From Mycobacterium pseudokansasii (GTDB taxonomy: Bacteria; Actinomycetota; Actinomycetes; Mycobacteriales; Mycobacteriaceae): 64,000 nt of DNA. The number at the start of each line of letters is the position of its first letter. Within the stretch, counting starts at the first letter, position 1. Below are positions 51,790 through 61,057 of the stretch, piece after piece. Below the pieces are notes generated by a model. That model was not told the origin of the DNA. It did no database searches and was given only the letters and a program-made list of their open reading frames with translations. A program made the position numbers and the translations under genes. The DNA is taken from assembly GCF_900566075.1 (NCBI RefSeq), contig NZ_UPHU01000001.1, positions 1,984,001-2,048,000 on the forward strand. The letters run 5' to 3'.

Positions 51790-53571
51790 GTGAGCTACGA
51801 CGTAATCATTCGCAACGGACTGTGGTTCGACGGCACCGGCGCCGCGCCGCAGACCCGCAGCCTTGGCATCCGCGACGGAGTAGTGGCCACGGTGTCCCAC
51901 AAGCCGCTGGACGAAACCGGCTGCCCGGAGGTGATCGATGCGGCGGGGAAGTGGGTGGTGCCCGGATTCATCGACGTGCACACCCACTACGACGCCGAGG
52001 TGCTGCTAGACCCCGGACTGCGCGAATCGGTGCGCCACGGCGTCACCACGGTGCTGCTGGGCAACTGTTCGCTGTCGACGGTGTACGCCAACTCCGAGGA
52101 CGCCGCCGACCTTTTCAGCCGCGTCGAAGCCGTGCCGCGTGAGTTCGTCTACCGTGCCCTGGACACCAACCGAACGTGGTCCACGGCAGCCGAATACATC
52201 AAGGCCATCGACAGCCTGCCGCTGGGCCCGAATGTGGGCTCGCTGCTTGGCCATTCGGATTTACGGGCGGCGGTGCTCGGGCTTGACCGCGCCACCGATG
52301 CCACCGTCCGGCCCACCGATGCCGAACTGGAGACGATGGCGACATTGCTCGACGAGGCGCTCGACGCCGGAATGCTCGGCATGTCCGGGATGGACGCGGC
52401 GATCGACAAGCTCGACGGCGACCGTTTCCGGTCCCGCGCGCTGCCGTCCACCTTCGCGACCTGGCGTGAGCGGCGCAAGCTCATCTCGGTGTTGCGCAAG
52501 CGCGGCCGGATCCTACAGAGCGCGCCCGACCTCGACAGGCCGGCGACCGGACTGCTGTTCTTCTTGGCCAGCAGCCGAATCCTCAATCACCGCAAGCGAG
52601 TTCGGATGAGCATGCTGGTATCGGCCGATGCCAAGTCGATGCCGCTGGCCGTGCACACCTTCGGGCTCGGCACCCGCATCCTCAACAAGCTGCTGGGCGC
52701 CAGCGTGCGCTTCCAGCATCTGCCGGTCCCGTTCGAGCTGTATTCCGACGGAATCGATCTGCCGGTCTTCGAAGAATTCGGTGCCGGCACGGCGGCGCTG
52801 CATCTGCGTGAGCAATTGGAACGCAACGAATTGCTGGCCGACGAGTCCTACCGCCGGCGGTTCCGGCGCGAATTCGACCGAATCAAGCTCGGACCCACGT
52901 TGTGGCACCGCGACTTCCACGACGCGGTGATCGTCGAATGCCCCGATAAGTCGGTGATCGGCAAGAGCTTTGGGCAAATCGCCGACGAACGTGGGTTGCA
53001 CCCGCTCGACGCCTTCCTCGACGTGCTCGTCGAAAACGGTGAACGCAACGTGCGCTGGACGACCATCGTCGCCAACCACCGGCCCAAGGAGCTCAACAAG
53101 CTCGCCGCCGAACCGAGTGTACACATGGGCTTCTCCGATGCGGGCGCGCACCTGCGCAACATGGCCTTCTACAACTTCGGACTACGGTTGCTCAAGCGTG
53201 TTTGGGATGCCGAGCGGGCCGGCAAGCCATTCCTGTCCATCCAGCGTGCGGTGCATCGCCTGACCGGTGAAGTGGCCGAGTGGTTCGGCATCAACGCCGG
53301 CACGCTGCGCCAAGGCGACCGCGCTGACTTCGTGGTGATCGACCCGGCCCACCTCGACGAATCGGTGGACGGTTATCACGAGGCGGAGGCCTGCTTCTAC
53401 GGCGGCTTGCGGCGAATGGTCAATCGCAACGACTCGACCGTCGTCGCAACCGGGGTCAACGGCGCCGTCGTGTTCCGCGGGGGTCAGTTCCGGGACGGTT
53501 ACGGCCAGACCGTGCAGTCGGGACGATACTTGCGAGCGGGTGAGCGCCAAGCCATGAAGGCCGGCGCCTGA
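51790..53571 (+). CDS. D-aminoacylase-type amidohydrolase (Rv2913c-like)
   Basis: 593 aa from GTG 51790, chosen because GGAGG at 51780-51784 lies 5-6 nt upstream and MSYDVIIRNGLWFDGTG is the usual start of the family; an upstream in-frame start at 51733 adds 19 unlikely residues. N-acyl-D-amino-acid deacylase/dihydroorotase-like fold: FIDVHTHYDAE (HxH), later FSDAGAHLRNM with the catalytic Asp. Substrate unknown. 1 bp before the TetR gene, so co-transcribed and possibly controlled by it. Confidence 0.9.
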   Translation: MSYDVIIRNGLWFDGTGAAPQTRSLGIRDGVVATVSHKPLDETGCPEVIDAAGKWVVPGFIDVHTHYDAEVLLDPGLRESVRHGVTTVLLGNCSLSTVYANSEDAADLFSRVEAVPREFVYRALDTNRTWSTAAEYIKAIDSLPLGPNVGSLLGHSDLRAAVLGLDRATDATVRPTDAELETMATLLDEALDAGMLGMSGMDAAIDKLDGDRFRSRALPSTFATWRERRKLISVLRKRGRILQSAPDLDRPATGLLFFLASSRILNHRKRVRMSMLVSADAKSMPLAVHTFGLGTRILNKLLGASVRFQHLPVPFELYSDGIDLPVFEEFGAGTAALHLREQLERNELLADESYRRRFRREFDRIKLGPTLWHRDFHDAVIVECPDKSVIGKSFGQIADERGLHPLDAFLDVLVENGERNVRWTTIVANHRPKELNKLAAEPSVHMGFSDAGAHLRNMAFYNFGLRLLKRVWDAERAGKPFLSIQRAVHRLTGEVAEWFGINAGTLRQGDRADFVVIDPAHLDESVDGYHEAEACFYGGLRRMVNRNDSTVVATGVNGAVVFRGGQFRDGYGQTVQSGRYLRAGERQAMKAGA

Positions 53572-53572
53572 G

Positions 53573-54160
53573 ATGGCTCGCACCCAGCAGCAACGCCGCG
53601 AAGAAACCGTCGGACGGCTTCTCGACGCCTGTATCGCCACCATCATCGAAGTAGGCTATGCCCGGGCATCCGCGGCCATGATCACCAAGCGCGCCGGGGT
53701 GTCGGTAGGCGCACTGTTTCGCCACTTCGACACGATGGGCGACTTCATGGCGGCCACGGCGTCGGAGGTGTTGCGCCGTCAGCTCGAGACATTCACCAAG
53801 CGAGTTGCCGAGATACCTGCCGACCGGCCGGCGCTGGAATCGGCGCTGGCAATCCTGCGGGACATCACCAGCGGTCCGACCAACGCGGTGCTGTACGAAC
53901 TGCTGATCGCCGCACGCACCGACGACAAGCTCAGAGACACATTGCAGCAGGAACTGGGCCAGTATTCAGCGAAGATCTACGATGCGGCCCGGGCGCTGCC
54001 GGGCGCCGAGAGCGTCCCGGAGGAGACGTTTCCCGTCATCGTGGCACTGCTGACGAATGTGTTCGACGGAGCTGCCGTGGTGCAGGGGATACTGCCACAG
54101 CCGGAGATCGAGGAGCGGCGGATCTCGGTGCTCACCGCCCTGCTGACCGGCGGCATGTGA
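53573..54160 (+). CDS. TetR-family transcriptional regulator (Rv2912c-like)
   Basis: 195 aa, the M. tuberculosis length. Basic N-terminus MARTQQQRREETVGRLLDA and helix-turn-helix ASAAMITKRAGVSVGALFRHF are typical of TetR; the C-terminal ligand domain is divergent. Follows the amidohydrolase by 1 bp. Its stop codon abuts a large hairpin. Confidence 0.93.
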   Translation: MARTQQQRREETVGRLLDACIATIIEVGYARASAAMITKRAGVSVGALFRHFDTMGDFMAATASEVLRRQLETFTKRVAEIPADRPALESALAILRDITSGPTNAVLYELLIAARTDDKLRDTLQQELGQYSAKIYDAARALPGAESVPEETFPVIVALLTNVFDGAAVVQGILPQPEIEERRISVLTALLTGGM

Positions 54161-54224
54161 CCGCGAGAAGACGCAAAATCGCCCCTATTTCAGCGAAAAG
54201 GGGCGATATTGCGTCTTCTCGCGG
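54161..54224. terminator. 26-bp inverted repeat (bidirectional terminator)
   Basis: Arms 54161-54186 and 54199-54224 are complementary with one mismatch, around a 12-nt loop. It begins directly after the tetR stop codon and ends 12 bp before the end of the convergent dacB2 gene, so it can terminate both transcripts. It lacks a T-tract, as is common in mycobacteria. The arm core (GAGAAGACGCAA, then ATCGCCCC) resembles hairpins I remember between mycobacterial genes. Confidence 0.75.
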
Positions 54225-54235
54225 TGCCGGCGGCA

Positions 54236-55120
54236 CTAGAGGGAGCCGATGCTGGCTTGCGGGCTGAGGGCAAATCCCCAGTCGAACAGGCTGGCGGCCT
54301 GATCCCAATAGGTGGGGCCGCCCTCTTTGACCGTCCCGTACATCATGGCGATCACCAGCCGGCGACCGTTTCGGGCAGCGGCGCCGACGAATGTCTTGCG
54401 CGCGGCGTTGGTGAACCCGGTCTTGCCGCCGATCGCGCCCGGATAGCGCTGTAGCAGCTCATCCTGGTTGACGATCGGTTGGTCACCGTTGTCGCCGGGG
54501 AACATCGCCGAGGGTTCGGCAGTGATATGAGCAAACACCGGGTTGGCCATCGCGGCCCTGAAGATGACGGCGAGGTCGTGCGCCGTCGAGGCGCCGGAAC
54601 CGCCGGGTCCGTCCAAGCCGGACGGGGTAGCCGCATGGGTGCTCCCCGCACCCAGGGCAACGGCTTTGGCGTTCATCTTGGCCACGGCGACGTCCTGGCC
54701 GCCCAGCATGTGCGCAAGCGTGTCGGCGGCGTCATTACCAGAAACCAGCAGCAGCGCGTCGAGCAACTCCCGCGCGGTATAGGTGCGGCCCGGCTTGATG
54801 CCGACACAATTGCATTCGACCTGGGTGTCGGCGACGTCGGCGACGACGGTCGAATTCAGGTCGAGTTCGTCCAGCACAACCAATGCCAGCAGCACCTTGA
54901 TCGTGCTCGCGGGTGGATGGGCGACATTCTGGTCGCGTTCGGCCAATACCTGGCCACCGTCGAGATCGGCCACGATCCAGGTCTGGGCCGGACCGTCAGG
55001 GATCGGTACCGAGCCGACGGGCTGGACGTCGGCGTCTGCCCTCGAGACCGGGGAGGTGGCGGCTGCGTTGACGCTGGCGACCGCGAGCAACGCTGCGGCC
55101 GCAGCCATGAGCTTCCGCAT
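54236..55120 (-). CDS. dacB2: D,D-carboxypeptidase DacB2 (penicillin-binding protein)
   Basis: Trims the D-Ala of peptidoglycan stem peptides outside the membrane. 294 aa from ATG 55120; a longer frame to 55159 adds 13 residues before the signal peptide and is not used. Signal peptide MRKLMAAAAALLAVASVNAAA. Catalytic motifs STIK, SGN (in LVSGNDAADTL) and KTG (GGKTGFTNAAR) all present. M. tuberculosis DacB2 has 291 aa. Convergent with the TetR gene. Confidence 0.95.
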   Translation of the reverse strand: MRKLMAAAAALLAVASVNAAATSPVSRADADVQPVGSVPIPDGPAQTWIVADLDGGQVLAERDQNVAHPPASTIKVLLALVVLDELDLNSTVVADVADTQVECNCVGIKPGRTYTARELLDALLLVSGNDAADTLAHMLGGQDVAVAKMNAKAVALGAGSTHAATPSGLDGPGGSGASTAHDLAVIFRAAMANPVFAHITAEPSAMFPGDNGDQPIVNQDELLQRYPGAIGGKTGFTNAARKTFVGAAARNGRRLVIAMMYGTVKEGGPTYWDQAASLFDWGFALSPQASIGSL

Positions 55121-55178
55121 GGGCGCAAAGTTTATCGTCCAGTGTTGCGCGGCGCCCAATGCGGCGGGCGCCCGGCGC

Positions 55179-55562
55179 GTCAGCGGGGACGTCTACGGCC
55201 ACGGCATGTCACGCCATGAGTAAAGGCTCCGGTGCCAATGTCATGGAAACCGTAGGAGACCCAGTAGTAGTTGTGGCAGACATTCCCGTCCCAGGGCACG
55301 GGTCTGCCCGCCGGATTGGGGTCACCCGGCACCATTGCTGGCATGACTTGCCGCTCGGGCAGCCCGCGGGAGCGGCCTGCGCTGAAGGTGCTGCCAGCGC
55401 CACACCGCTCTGCAGCACCAGGGTCGTTGCCAGTCCCGCGATCGCTGATTTCAGAATGGCTGGATCATTCTGCTCGGCGCTACGGCGTGTCCCGGGAAAG
55501 GCGGAATCCGCGGTGTGCGGTTCATCCTGACTCCTCCGTTGCAGCGGGAGGTTCATTCGCAA
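55179..55562 (-). pseudogene. Broken small secreted Cys/Trp-rich protein gene
   Basis: A signal peptide (KSAIAGLATTLVLQSGVALA-APSAQA) leads to GCPSGKSCQQWC, where one missing C (TGCCGGGTGACC instead of the expected TGC CCG GGT GAC) shifts the frame. In the next frame the protein continues coherently: GDPNPAGRPVPWDGNVCH, NYYWVSYGFHDIGTGAF, HGVTCRG, ending at 55179. A plausible ribosome site and ATG near 55533 are in a third frame, so the start may also be damaged. Without the lesion it would be a Cys-rich exported protein of about 100 aa. A sequencing error is possible. Confidence 0.6.
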
Positions 55563-55654
55563 GTGGACATCGGCCGCAGCAATACCGATCTCGACTTCCG
55601 GGACTCCATGGCGCGGTGGGATCGCTACCGACTGGAAACTCCGTCAGGCCGACG

Positions 55655-56089
55655 GTGTTGAATCAAACTGTGTTGAGCCTGGCCGAAATTTCTGACCGGT
55701 TGGAGATCCAGCAACTGTTGGTGGACTACTCCACCGCGATCGACTTGCGCCGATTCGACGATCTCGACACGGTGTTCACTCCAGACGCGTACATCGACTA
55801 CCGCGCGCTGGGCGGTATCGACGGCCGCTATCCCGAAGTGAAGCAGTGGCTGGCTGAGGTGCTGCCGAACTTTCCCGTGTACGCGCACATGCTCGGCAAC
55901 TTTTCGGTGCGCATCCACGGCGATACCGCGTCGTCGCGGGTGATCTGCTTCAACCCGATGGTGTTGCCGGGCGACCAGCAGCAGGTGCTGTTCTGCGGGC
56001 TGTGGTACGACGACGAGTTCGTGCGCACCCCCGAGGGCTGGCGGATGACGCGCCGCGTCGAATCGAAGGTGTTCCAAAAGGTGCTGTGA
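55655..56089 (+). CDS. SnoaL-like / NTF2-fold protein (Rv2910c-like)
   Basis: 144 aa from GTG 55655. [19 protein letters not shown], then [18 protein letters not shown] and [12 protein letters not shown] are typical of the SnoaL-like alpha+beta-barrel family, which includes cyclases, isomerases and binding proteins. Catalytic role not assignable. An upstream open frame reaches 55271 but overlaps the pseudogene on the other strand and lacks family support. Confidence 0.85.
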   Translation: MLNQTVLSLAEISDRLEIQQLLVDYSTAIDLRRFDDLDTVFTPDAYIDYRALGGIDGRYPEVKQWLAEVLPNFPVYAHMLGNFSVRIHGDTASSRVICFNPMVLPGDQQQVLFCGLWYDDEFVRTPEGWRMTRRVESKVFQKVL

Positions 56090-56318
56090 CCGTGGCGACC
56101 GCGCTGCGCCCGGCCCGGATCCAACCGAGCCGCGCTTGCGATCGCCATGGATTTCCCCGGGGTCAGCGCCTTCTGGCACAATAGGCGGCTGTCCGGCGCG
56201 CGACCCACCTCTGTGGAAGTGCTCGCACGGCGGTCAGACACGCGAGGCAAAACCGGACCCCGGCATCCCGCCCTGGTCGCTGAATTGCAGCGTGACACAC
56301 AGGAGAAGTCGCTTAATC
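56090..56318 (+). promoter_or_regulatory. rpsP operon leader
   Basis: 229 bp upstream of rpsP with AGGAG about 14 nt before the ATG. No reading frame is supported; promoter boxes were not identified with confidence. Confidence 0.4.
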
Positions 56319-56825
56319 ATGGCTGTGAAGATCAAGCTCACCCGGCTTGGCAAGATCCGCAATCCGCAGTACCGCATCGCCGTCGCCGATGCTCGCACCC
56401 GCCGCGACGGCCGCTCGATCGAGGTCATCGGCCGGTACCACCCCAAGGAAGAGCCGAGCCTGATCGAGATCAATTCCGAGCGCGCCCAGTACTGGCTGTC
56501 GGTGGGTGCTCAGCCCACCGAACCCGTCCTCAAGCTGCTCAAGATCACCGGCGACTGGCAGAAGTTCAAGGGACTTCCGGGTGCGGAGGGCCGGTTGAAG
56601 GTTGCCCCGCCCAAGCCCAGCAAGCTCGAATTGTTCAACGCCGCGCTGGCCGCCGCAGAGGGCGCTCCCACCACCGAGGCCGCCAAACCGAAGAAGAAGT
56701 CGCCGGCCAAGAAGGCCGCCAAGGGTGCCCCAGAAGCCGGCGCCACCCCTGAAGCCGGCTCCGCGGCCGAGAAGACAGAAGCGCCCGCCGAGGGTGCCGA
56801 GCAGTCCGAGCCGACCGAAAGTTGA
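56319..56825 (+). CDS. rpsP: 30S ribosomal protein S16
   Basis: 168 aa. [20 protein letters not shown] is the universal S16 start, which fixes the ATG at 56319. The conserved domain ends near residue 95; a C-terminal extension rich in Ala, Lys, Glu and Pro ([17 protein letters not shown]...) follows, as in other mycobacteria (162 aa in M. tuberculosis). First gene of the rpsP-KH-rimM-trmD ribosome maturation cluster. Confidence 0.97.
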   Translation: MAVKIKLTRLGKIRNPQYRIAVADARTRRDGRSIEVIGRYHPKEEPSLIEINSERAQYWLSVGAQPTEPVLKLLKITGDWQKFKGLPGAEGRLKVAPPKPSKLELFNAALAAAEGAPTTEAAKPKKKSPAKKAAKGAPEAGATPEAGSAAEKTEAPAEGAEQSEPTES

Positions 56826-56833
56826 CCGGCGCC

Positions 56834-57076
56834 ATGAGCACGGTGGTAGTCGACGCTGTCGAGCACCTGGTCCGCGGGATCGTGGACAACCCCGACGATG
56901 TGCGGGTGGATATGGTGACCAGCCGTCGTGGACGAACGGTGGAGGTTCACGTGCACCCCGACGACCTGGGCAAGGTGATCGGCCGCGGAGGACGTACCGC
57001 GACCGCGCTACGCACGCTGGTTGCCGGTATCGGCGGCCGGGGCATCCGCGTCGACGTGGTGGACACCGACCAGTAG
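56834..57076 (+). CDS. KH-domain RNA-binding protein (Rv2908c-like)
   Basis: 80 aa, the M. tuberculosis length. Single KH domain with GKVIGRGGRTATALRTL (GXXG loop GRGG). Belongs to the KhpA family, which binds RNA with KhpB and is linked to ribosome and envelope gene control. ATG at 56834 is 8 bp after the rpsP stop; a 4-codon longer TTG start is less likely. Confidence 0.93.
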   Translation: MSTVVVDAVEHLVRGIVDNPDDVRVDMVTSRRGRTVEVHVHPDDLGKVIGRGGRTATALRTLVAGIGGRGIRVDVVDTDQ

Positions 57077-57101
57077 CTGAGCCCACGCTCATGGAGCACC
57101 C

Positions 57102-57635
57102 ATGGAGCTGGTAGTCGGGCGTGTGGTGAAGGCGCACGGCATCAGCGGCGAACTCGTCGTCGAAATCCGCACCGACGATCCGGACACCCGGTTCGCCCCC
57201 GGAACGCAGTTGCGCGCCAAGAGTTCCCGCGACCCCGGCCAGGTGCGCGGCTATGTGATCGACAGCGTGCGCGACCATGGCGCGCGGCTGCTGGTGCGAT
57301 TGGCCGGCGTCACCGACCGTGATGCGGCCGACGCGCTGCGCGGCAGTGTGTTCGTCATCGACTCCGACGACCTGCCGCCGATCGAGGAGGCCGACACCTA
57401 CTACGACCACCAGCTGGAGGGTCTGCGAGTCCGCACGGCGGCGGGCCAGGACGTCGGCGTCGTCGCCGAGGTGCTGCACACCGCTGCCGGCGAGTTGTTG
57501 GCGGTGCGGCGTGCGGCTGGCAGCCAAAAGGGCGAGGTGTTGGTGCCGTTCGTTCGCGCCATCGTCACTTCCGTGTCACTGGAGGACGGCGTTCTGCAGA
57601 TCGATCCGCCCGACGGTTTGTTGGATCTGAGCTAG
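57102..57635 (+). CDS. rimM: 16S rRNA processing protein RimM
   Basis: 177 aa. Assembly factor for the 30S head. N-terminal RimM domain ([17 protein letters not shown]) and C-terminal PRC-barrel ([13 protein letters not shown]...[11 protein letters not shown]). Between the KH protein and trmD, as in most bacteria. Confidence 0.95.
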   Translation: MELVVGRVVKAHGISGELVVEIRTDDPDTRFAPGTQLRAKSSRDPGQVRGYVIDSVRDHGARLLVRLAGVTDRDAADALRGSVFVIDSDDLPPIEEADTYYDHQLEGLRVRTAAGQDVGVVAEVLHTAAGELLAVRRAAGSQKGEVLVPFVRAIVTSVSLEDGVLQIDPPDGLLDLS

Positions 57636-57650
57636 CAGAGGCGTATCGAC

Positions 57651-58343
57651 ATGAAAATCGACATAGTCACGATTTTTCCCGGCTACCTGGACCCGCTGCG
57701 GCAGTCGTTGCCGGGCAAGGCAATTGCGTCAGGGTTGGTCGATTTGCAGGTGCACGACCTACGGCGGTGGACCCACGACGTACACCGCTCGGTGGATGAT
57801 ACGCCGTACGGCGGTGGCCCGGGAATGGTGATGAAGGCACCGGTATGGGGTGCGGCGATCGACGAAATATGTTCTGCGGAAACGCTTTTAGTAGTTCCCA
57901 CGCCCGCTGGTGTGCTGTTCGACCAGGCTACCGCGCAACGTTGGAGCACTGAGCAGCACCTGGTGTTCGCCTGCGGCCGTTACGAGGGCATCGACCAGCG
58001 AGTCGTCGAGGACGCCGCCCGGCGGATGCGTGTGGCGGAGGTCTCGATCGGTGACTACGTACTGCCCGGGGGCGAGTCGGCGGCCGTGGTCATGATCGAG
58101 GCCGTGCTGCGGCTGCTGGCCGGGGTCCTGGGCAATCCCGATTCCGTCCAGCTTGATTCGCACTCGCCAGGTCTGGACGGGCTGCTGGAGGGCCCCAGCT
58201 ACACCAGGCCACCGAGTTGGCGTGGTCTGGACGTGCCTGAGGTCCTGCTCTCCGGTGACCACGCCCGCATTGCCGCCTGGCGTCGTCAGGTCGCGCTACA
58301 GCGCACTCGCGAGCGGCGACCGGAATTGGCACCACCAGACTGA
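57651..58343 (+). CDS. trmD: tRNA (guanine-N1)-methyltransferase TrmD
   Basis: 230 aa SPOUT methyltransferase that makes m1G37 in tRNA and prevents frameshifting. [10 protein letters not shown] start, GGGPGMVMK, knot region [10 protein letters not shown] and [16 protein letters not shown]. 15 bp after rimM. The next gene in M. tuberculosis is lppW; here an IS element intervenes. Confidence 0.97.
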   Translation: MKIDIVTIFPGYLDPLRQSLPGKAIASGLVDLQVHDLRRWTHDVHRSVDDTPYGGGPGMVMKAPVWGAAIDEICSAETLLVVPTPAGVLFDQATAQRWSTEQHLVFACGRYEGIDQRVVEDAARRMRVAEVSIGDYVLPGGESAAVVMIEAVLRLLAGVLGNPDSVQLDSHSPGLDGLLEGPSYTRPPSWRGLDVPEVLLSGDHARIAAWRRQVALQRTRERRPELAPPD

Positions 58344-58411
58344 GACCCCACCGAGCTGAGGCCGCCGAGCAGCCGCAGACTCGCACACGGGGAGCCGGAT
58401 CTGTGCGATTG

Positions 58412-58435
58412 TGTGTCTCACTCGAAAATGCGGTG
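58412..58435 (+). repeat. 24-bp sequence shared with the lanM-ABC junction
   Basis: Identical to 44084-44107 on the opposite strand. Directly abuts the left end of the IS3-family element. The preceding nine bases are also similar at both sites. It may be part of a larger IS end or flanking DNA moved with it. Confidence 0.7.
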
Positions 58436-58487
58436 TGAACCGTACCGGGTTTCTTGCACACCTTCTTCTGAGGGAAGGATGGGCACG

Positions 58488-58799
58488 ATGCCGAGCAAGT
58501 ACGACGAGAACACCAAGGCTAAGGCGGTTCGGTTGGTTCGCGAACACCGCGATGACTACGCCACGGAGTGGGCGGCGATGCGGGAGATCTCTGGCCGACT
58601 GGGGATGAGCGCGGAGACGCTGCGCAAGTGGGTGCGCCAGGCCGAGGTCGACGCAGGCGAGACGGCCGGGGTGTCCAGCGAAGAAAAACAAGAGCTGCGT
58701 GAGCTGCGCAGGAAGAACCGCGAGCTCGAAACCACAATCGAAATACTCAAGGCCGCAACGACTTTCTTCGCGCGGGAGTGCGACCCGCTACACCGCTGA
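58488..58799 (+). CDS. IS3-family transposase OrfA
   Basis: 103 aa. DNA-binding helix-turn-helix protein: [20 protein letters not shown], then [16 protein letters not shown] (recognition helix) and a leucine zipper [23 protein letters not shown]. Intact. It normally produces an OrfAB fusion by programmed -1 frameshifting near its end. Confidence 0.88.
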   Translation: MPSKYDENTKAKAVRLVREHRDDYATEWAAMREISGRLGMSAETLRKWVRQAEVDAGETAGVSSEEKQELRELRRKNRELETTIEILKAATTFFARECDPLHR

Positions 58800-59763
58800 T
58801 CTGCGAGTTCATCGACGACCACAAGGACCGGTTCGGGGTCGTACCGATCTGCCGCGCCCTGGATACCCAGGGCGCGGCAGATCGCCCCGCGCACCTACTG
58901 GGCACACCGGGCAGCAGCACCGTCGAAACGGGCACTGTGGGACACCACGATCACCGAGATCCTGGCCGGCATCTACGAACCCGACGCCGACGGTAAACGA
59001 CCGCCAGAATGCCTGTACGGCAGTGTGAAGATGTGGACGCATCTGCGCCGCCAGGGCATACCGGTGGCCCGCTGCACGGTAGAACCGCTGATGCGCACCA
59101 ACAGCTGGCGCGGCGTGACCCGAACCCGCCGGGTGCGCACCACCGAGCGCGATCCGGCCGCCGAGCGGGCACCGGACCTGGTGGGTCGTCGCTTCCGGGT
59201 ATCGCGGCCCGACGCCCTGCACGTGGCTGACTTCAAATGCCGACGTCCCCCTTGACGGTGGCGGGTTCGGCTATACCGCGTTCGTCATCGACGCCTACGC
59301 CGGCTTGATCCCCGGCTGGGAATGCTCGTTGACGAAGAACACCGCATTCGTCGAACGTGCCCTACGCTCTGCCGCCGCCCACCGAGCCCGCCAAGGCCAT
59401 CCACTGACCGGGCAGACCATTCACCATGCGGACGCCGGGAGTCAGTATAGGGCAACACATTTCACCGAATCGCTGATATTGTCCGGGCTGATTCCGTCGA
59501 TCGGCACCGTCGGGGACGCTCTGGACAACGCGCTGGCCGAAACGACGATCGGCCTGTACAAAACGGAGTGCGTCCGCCACGGCTCACCATTTCGCACCGG
59601 CCCGATCCGCACCCTGGCCGACCTGGAGAACATCACCTCCGCCTGGGTCCACTGGTACAACACCAGCAGGCTGATGCACCGTCTGGGCCGACGCCCACCG
59701 GCCGAAGCAGAGGCCCAGTACTACGCTCAACAACCGATCGGAGAGCACACCGGTCACACGTAA
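58778..59763 (+). pseudogene. IS3-family transposase OrfB (DDE integrase), frameshifted
   Basis: The rve integrase core can be followed through three frames: [22 protein letters not shown]; then ALWDTTITEILAGIYEPD to PDALHVADF (first Asp); then VPLDGGGFGYTAFVIDAY, HADAGSQY (second Asp) and DALDNALAETTIGLYKTE (Glu). Shifts occur at the palindrome 58845-58884 and near 59237. The catalytic residues survive, but no single frame holds them all, so it cannot transpose alone. Confidence 0.88.
58845..58884. repeat. 18-bp perfect inverted repeat inside orfB
   Basis: Arms 58845-58862 and 58867-58884 are perfectly complementary around ATAC. It lies exactly where the transposase loses its frame: the left arm encodes the expected PICRAL residues, whereas the right arm is the inverted copy and replaces the family sequence. 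Confidence 0.85.
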
Positions 59764-59793
59764 CCAGGTGTTCACGAAACCCGGGATGATTCC

Positions 59794-60109
59794 TTCACCC
59801 AGAGTTGTTGTCGTGGAGCGTGTTTCGGGGAGAGTCAAACAAACAGGAGTCTCACTCACGTGCTCACAGGCAACAATCCACCGCCCCCGCACAACCACCG
59901 GGGTACTCTCGGCTCCCAAGCTGCTCGCCGTGCTCACCGGCACCACAGACGCAACGGGGTCCACCGAAACACCCCTCAAGCGTCGACCCCGCCGGCCCGC
60001 CAAACAACCACTTACCCAGCCGAACGGTCGGCACTAATTCTCATCCTCCACCGCGGGGCGACGCCCCCCGGACAGCTACTCGCGCCATGTCACGCGCTGT
60101 CGCAGCGGA
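59794..60109. other. 316 bp between the IS and lppW
   Basis: Starts after the right inverted repeat of the IS and runs to the lppW stop codon. One plus-strand frame stays open to 60037 (APKLLAVLTG...KRRPRRPAKQP) but has no recognised domain. May be remnant DNA of another element. Confidence 0.35.
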
Positions 60110-61057
60110 TTAGATACGCCCGTTCGGGAAGATCGTCCTGACGGCTTGGGTGATGGTTTCGCGTGCGGTGGCCTCGTCGGCAGCTTGCAGCGACTCGATC
60201 ACCATGATGTAACGACGGTCGGAGCCCACGACACCGGTCGACAGGTGCATCCAGTTCGCCCCGATACAGCACATCCACCCTTGTTTGACCGCGACCGGCT
60301 CCGCGTACAACCCATCGGGAATGCCGAACCGCTGGGGATAGCCGTCGACGCCTGTCGGGGTGGAACGGGCCAGGTCGTTCACGATGAACCCGGCGCGGTC
60401 GAGCGGCAGTCCACCCGTGCCGTCGAGCAGCATTTCGTAGTAGCGGATCAGATCAGGTGAGGTACTGATCGTGTTCCACCAGCGCCCGTCGCTGGGCGGC
60501 ATGGTCGACGTCAGTCCATACCGGGCGGCGACTTGGGTGATGGTGGCGTCGCCGCCGAGCTGATTCCAGAACCTCTCGGCGGCGCCATCGTCGGATGACC
60601 GCAGCATGAGGTCCAGAGCCTGGTGATCGTCCGCGGTGAGGGCGAGTTTGCCCTGTGATTCCTGCAGGAGCAACTGGTCGGCGATGAACAGTTTGGAGAC
60701 CGAGGCGGTCGCGATGATCGAGGTGTTGCCGTTGGAGACCAGTTGCCGAGTCGCGCGATCGAGAACGGCGACCGACAAGGTAGCGCCCTCGGCGGCGGCC
60801 TGGTCGGTCGCCTGCTGGATGCGTTCCTGCACTCCGCTCAACCCGGCGCCGGGCAGCAGCGCATCCGGTGCGCCGGGCGGGGCGATCGCCCGCAACAACA
60901 GCTCGACGAGCTGCTGTTGCGGCTGGGCAGGGTAATGGGACGCGCTGTGATCAGGCGTGCTGTATGCCTTCGCCTGCACCTTCGCCTCACAAGCTGCAAC
61001 CACGACCAATGCCACCGCCGCCGCGGCGGTGAGCATCGTCAGCGGCCGTGCTCGCAT
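60110..61057 (-). CDS. lppW: Lipoprotein LppW, beta-lactamase-like fold
   Basis: 315 aa (314 in M. tuberculosis). Lipoprotein signal peptide with lipobox VVAAC (Cys23). Serine beta-lactamase/PBP-like domain: SVSK as SxxK motif, SSDDGAAE in the SDN position and KQGW in the KTG position. The last two are non-canonical, so enzymatic activity is doubtful. Divergent from rplS, convergent with the IS. Confidence 0.92.
   Translation of the reverse strand: MRARPLTMLTAAAAVALVVVAACEAKVQAKAYSTPDHSASHYPAQPQQQLVELLLRAIAPPGAPDALLPGAGLSGVQERIQQATDQAAAEGATLSVAVLDRATRQLVSNGNTSIIATASVSKLFIADQLLLQESQGKLALTADDHQALDLMLRSSDDGAAERFWNQLGGDATITQVAARYGLTSTMPPSDGRWWNTISTSPDLIRYYEMLLDGTGGLPLDRAGFIVNDLARSTPTGVDGYPQRFGIPDGLYAEPVAVKQGWMCCIGANWMHLSTGVVGSDRRYIMVIESLQAADEATARETITQAVRTIFPNGRI

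Larger units (their letters stand above)
58436..59793 (+). mobile_element. Degenerate IS3-family insertion sequence (IS6110-like size and ends)
   Basis: 1358 bp bounded by 27-bp imperfect inverted repeats: 58436-58462 (starting TGAACCGTACCGGGTTTC) and 59767-59793, 21 of 27 positions matching. The TGAACCG start and overall length resemble IS6110. Contains orfA and a damaged orfB of the IS3 type. The three bases on either side (GTG and TTC) do not match, so no target-site duplication is left. Inserted between trmD and lppW, which are neighbours in M. tuberculosis. Confidence 0.85.

Noticed and set aside
59768..60037. 90-codon frame after the IS as a gene
   Set aside because: Begins inside the right terminal repeat of the IS and has no recognisable domain; probably chance or remnant.
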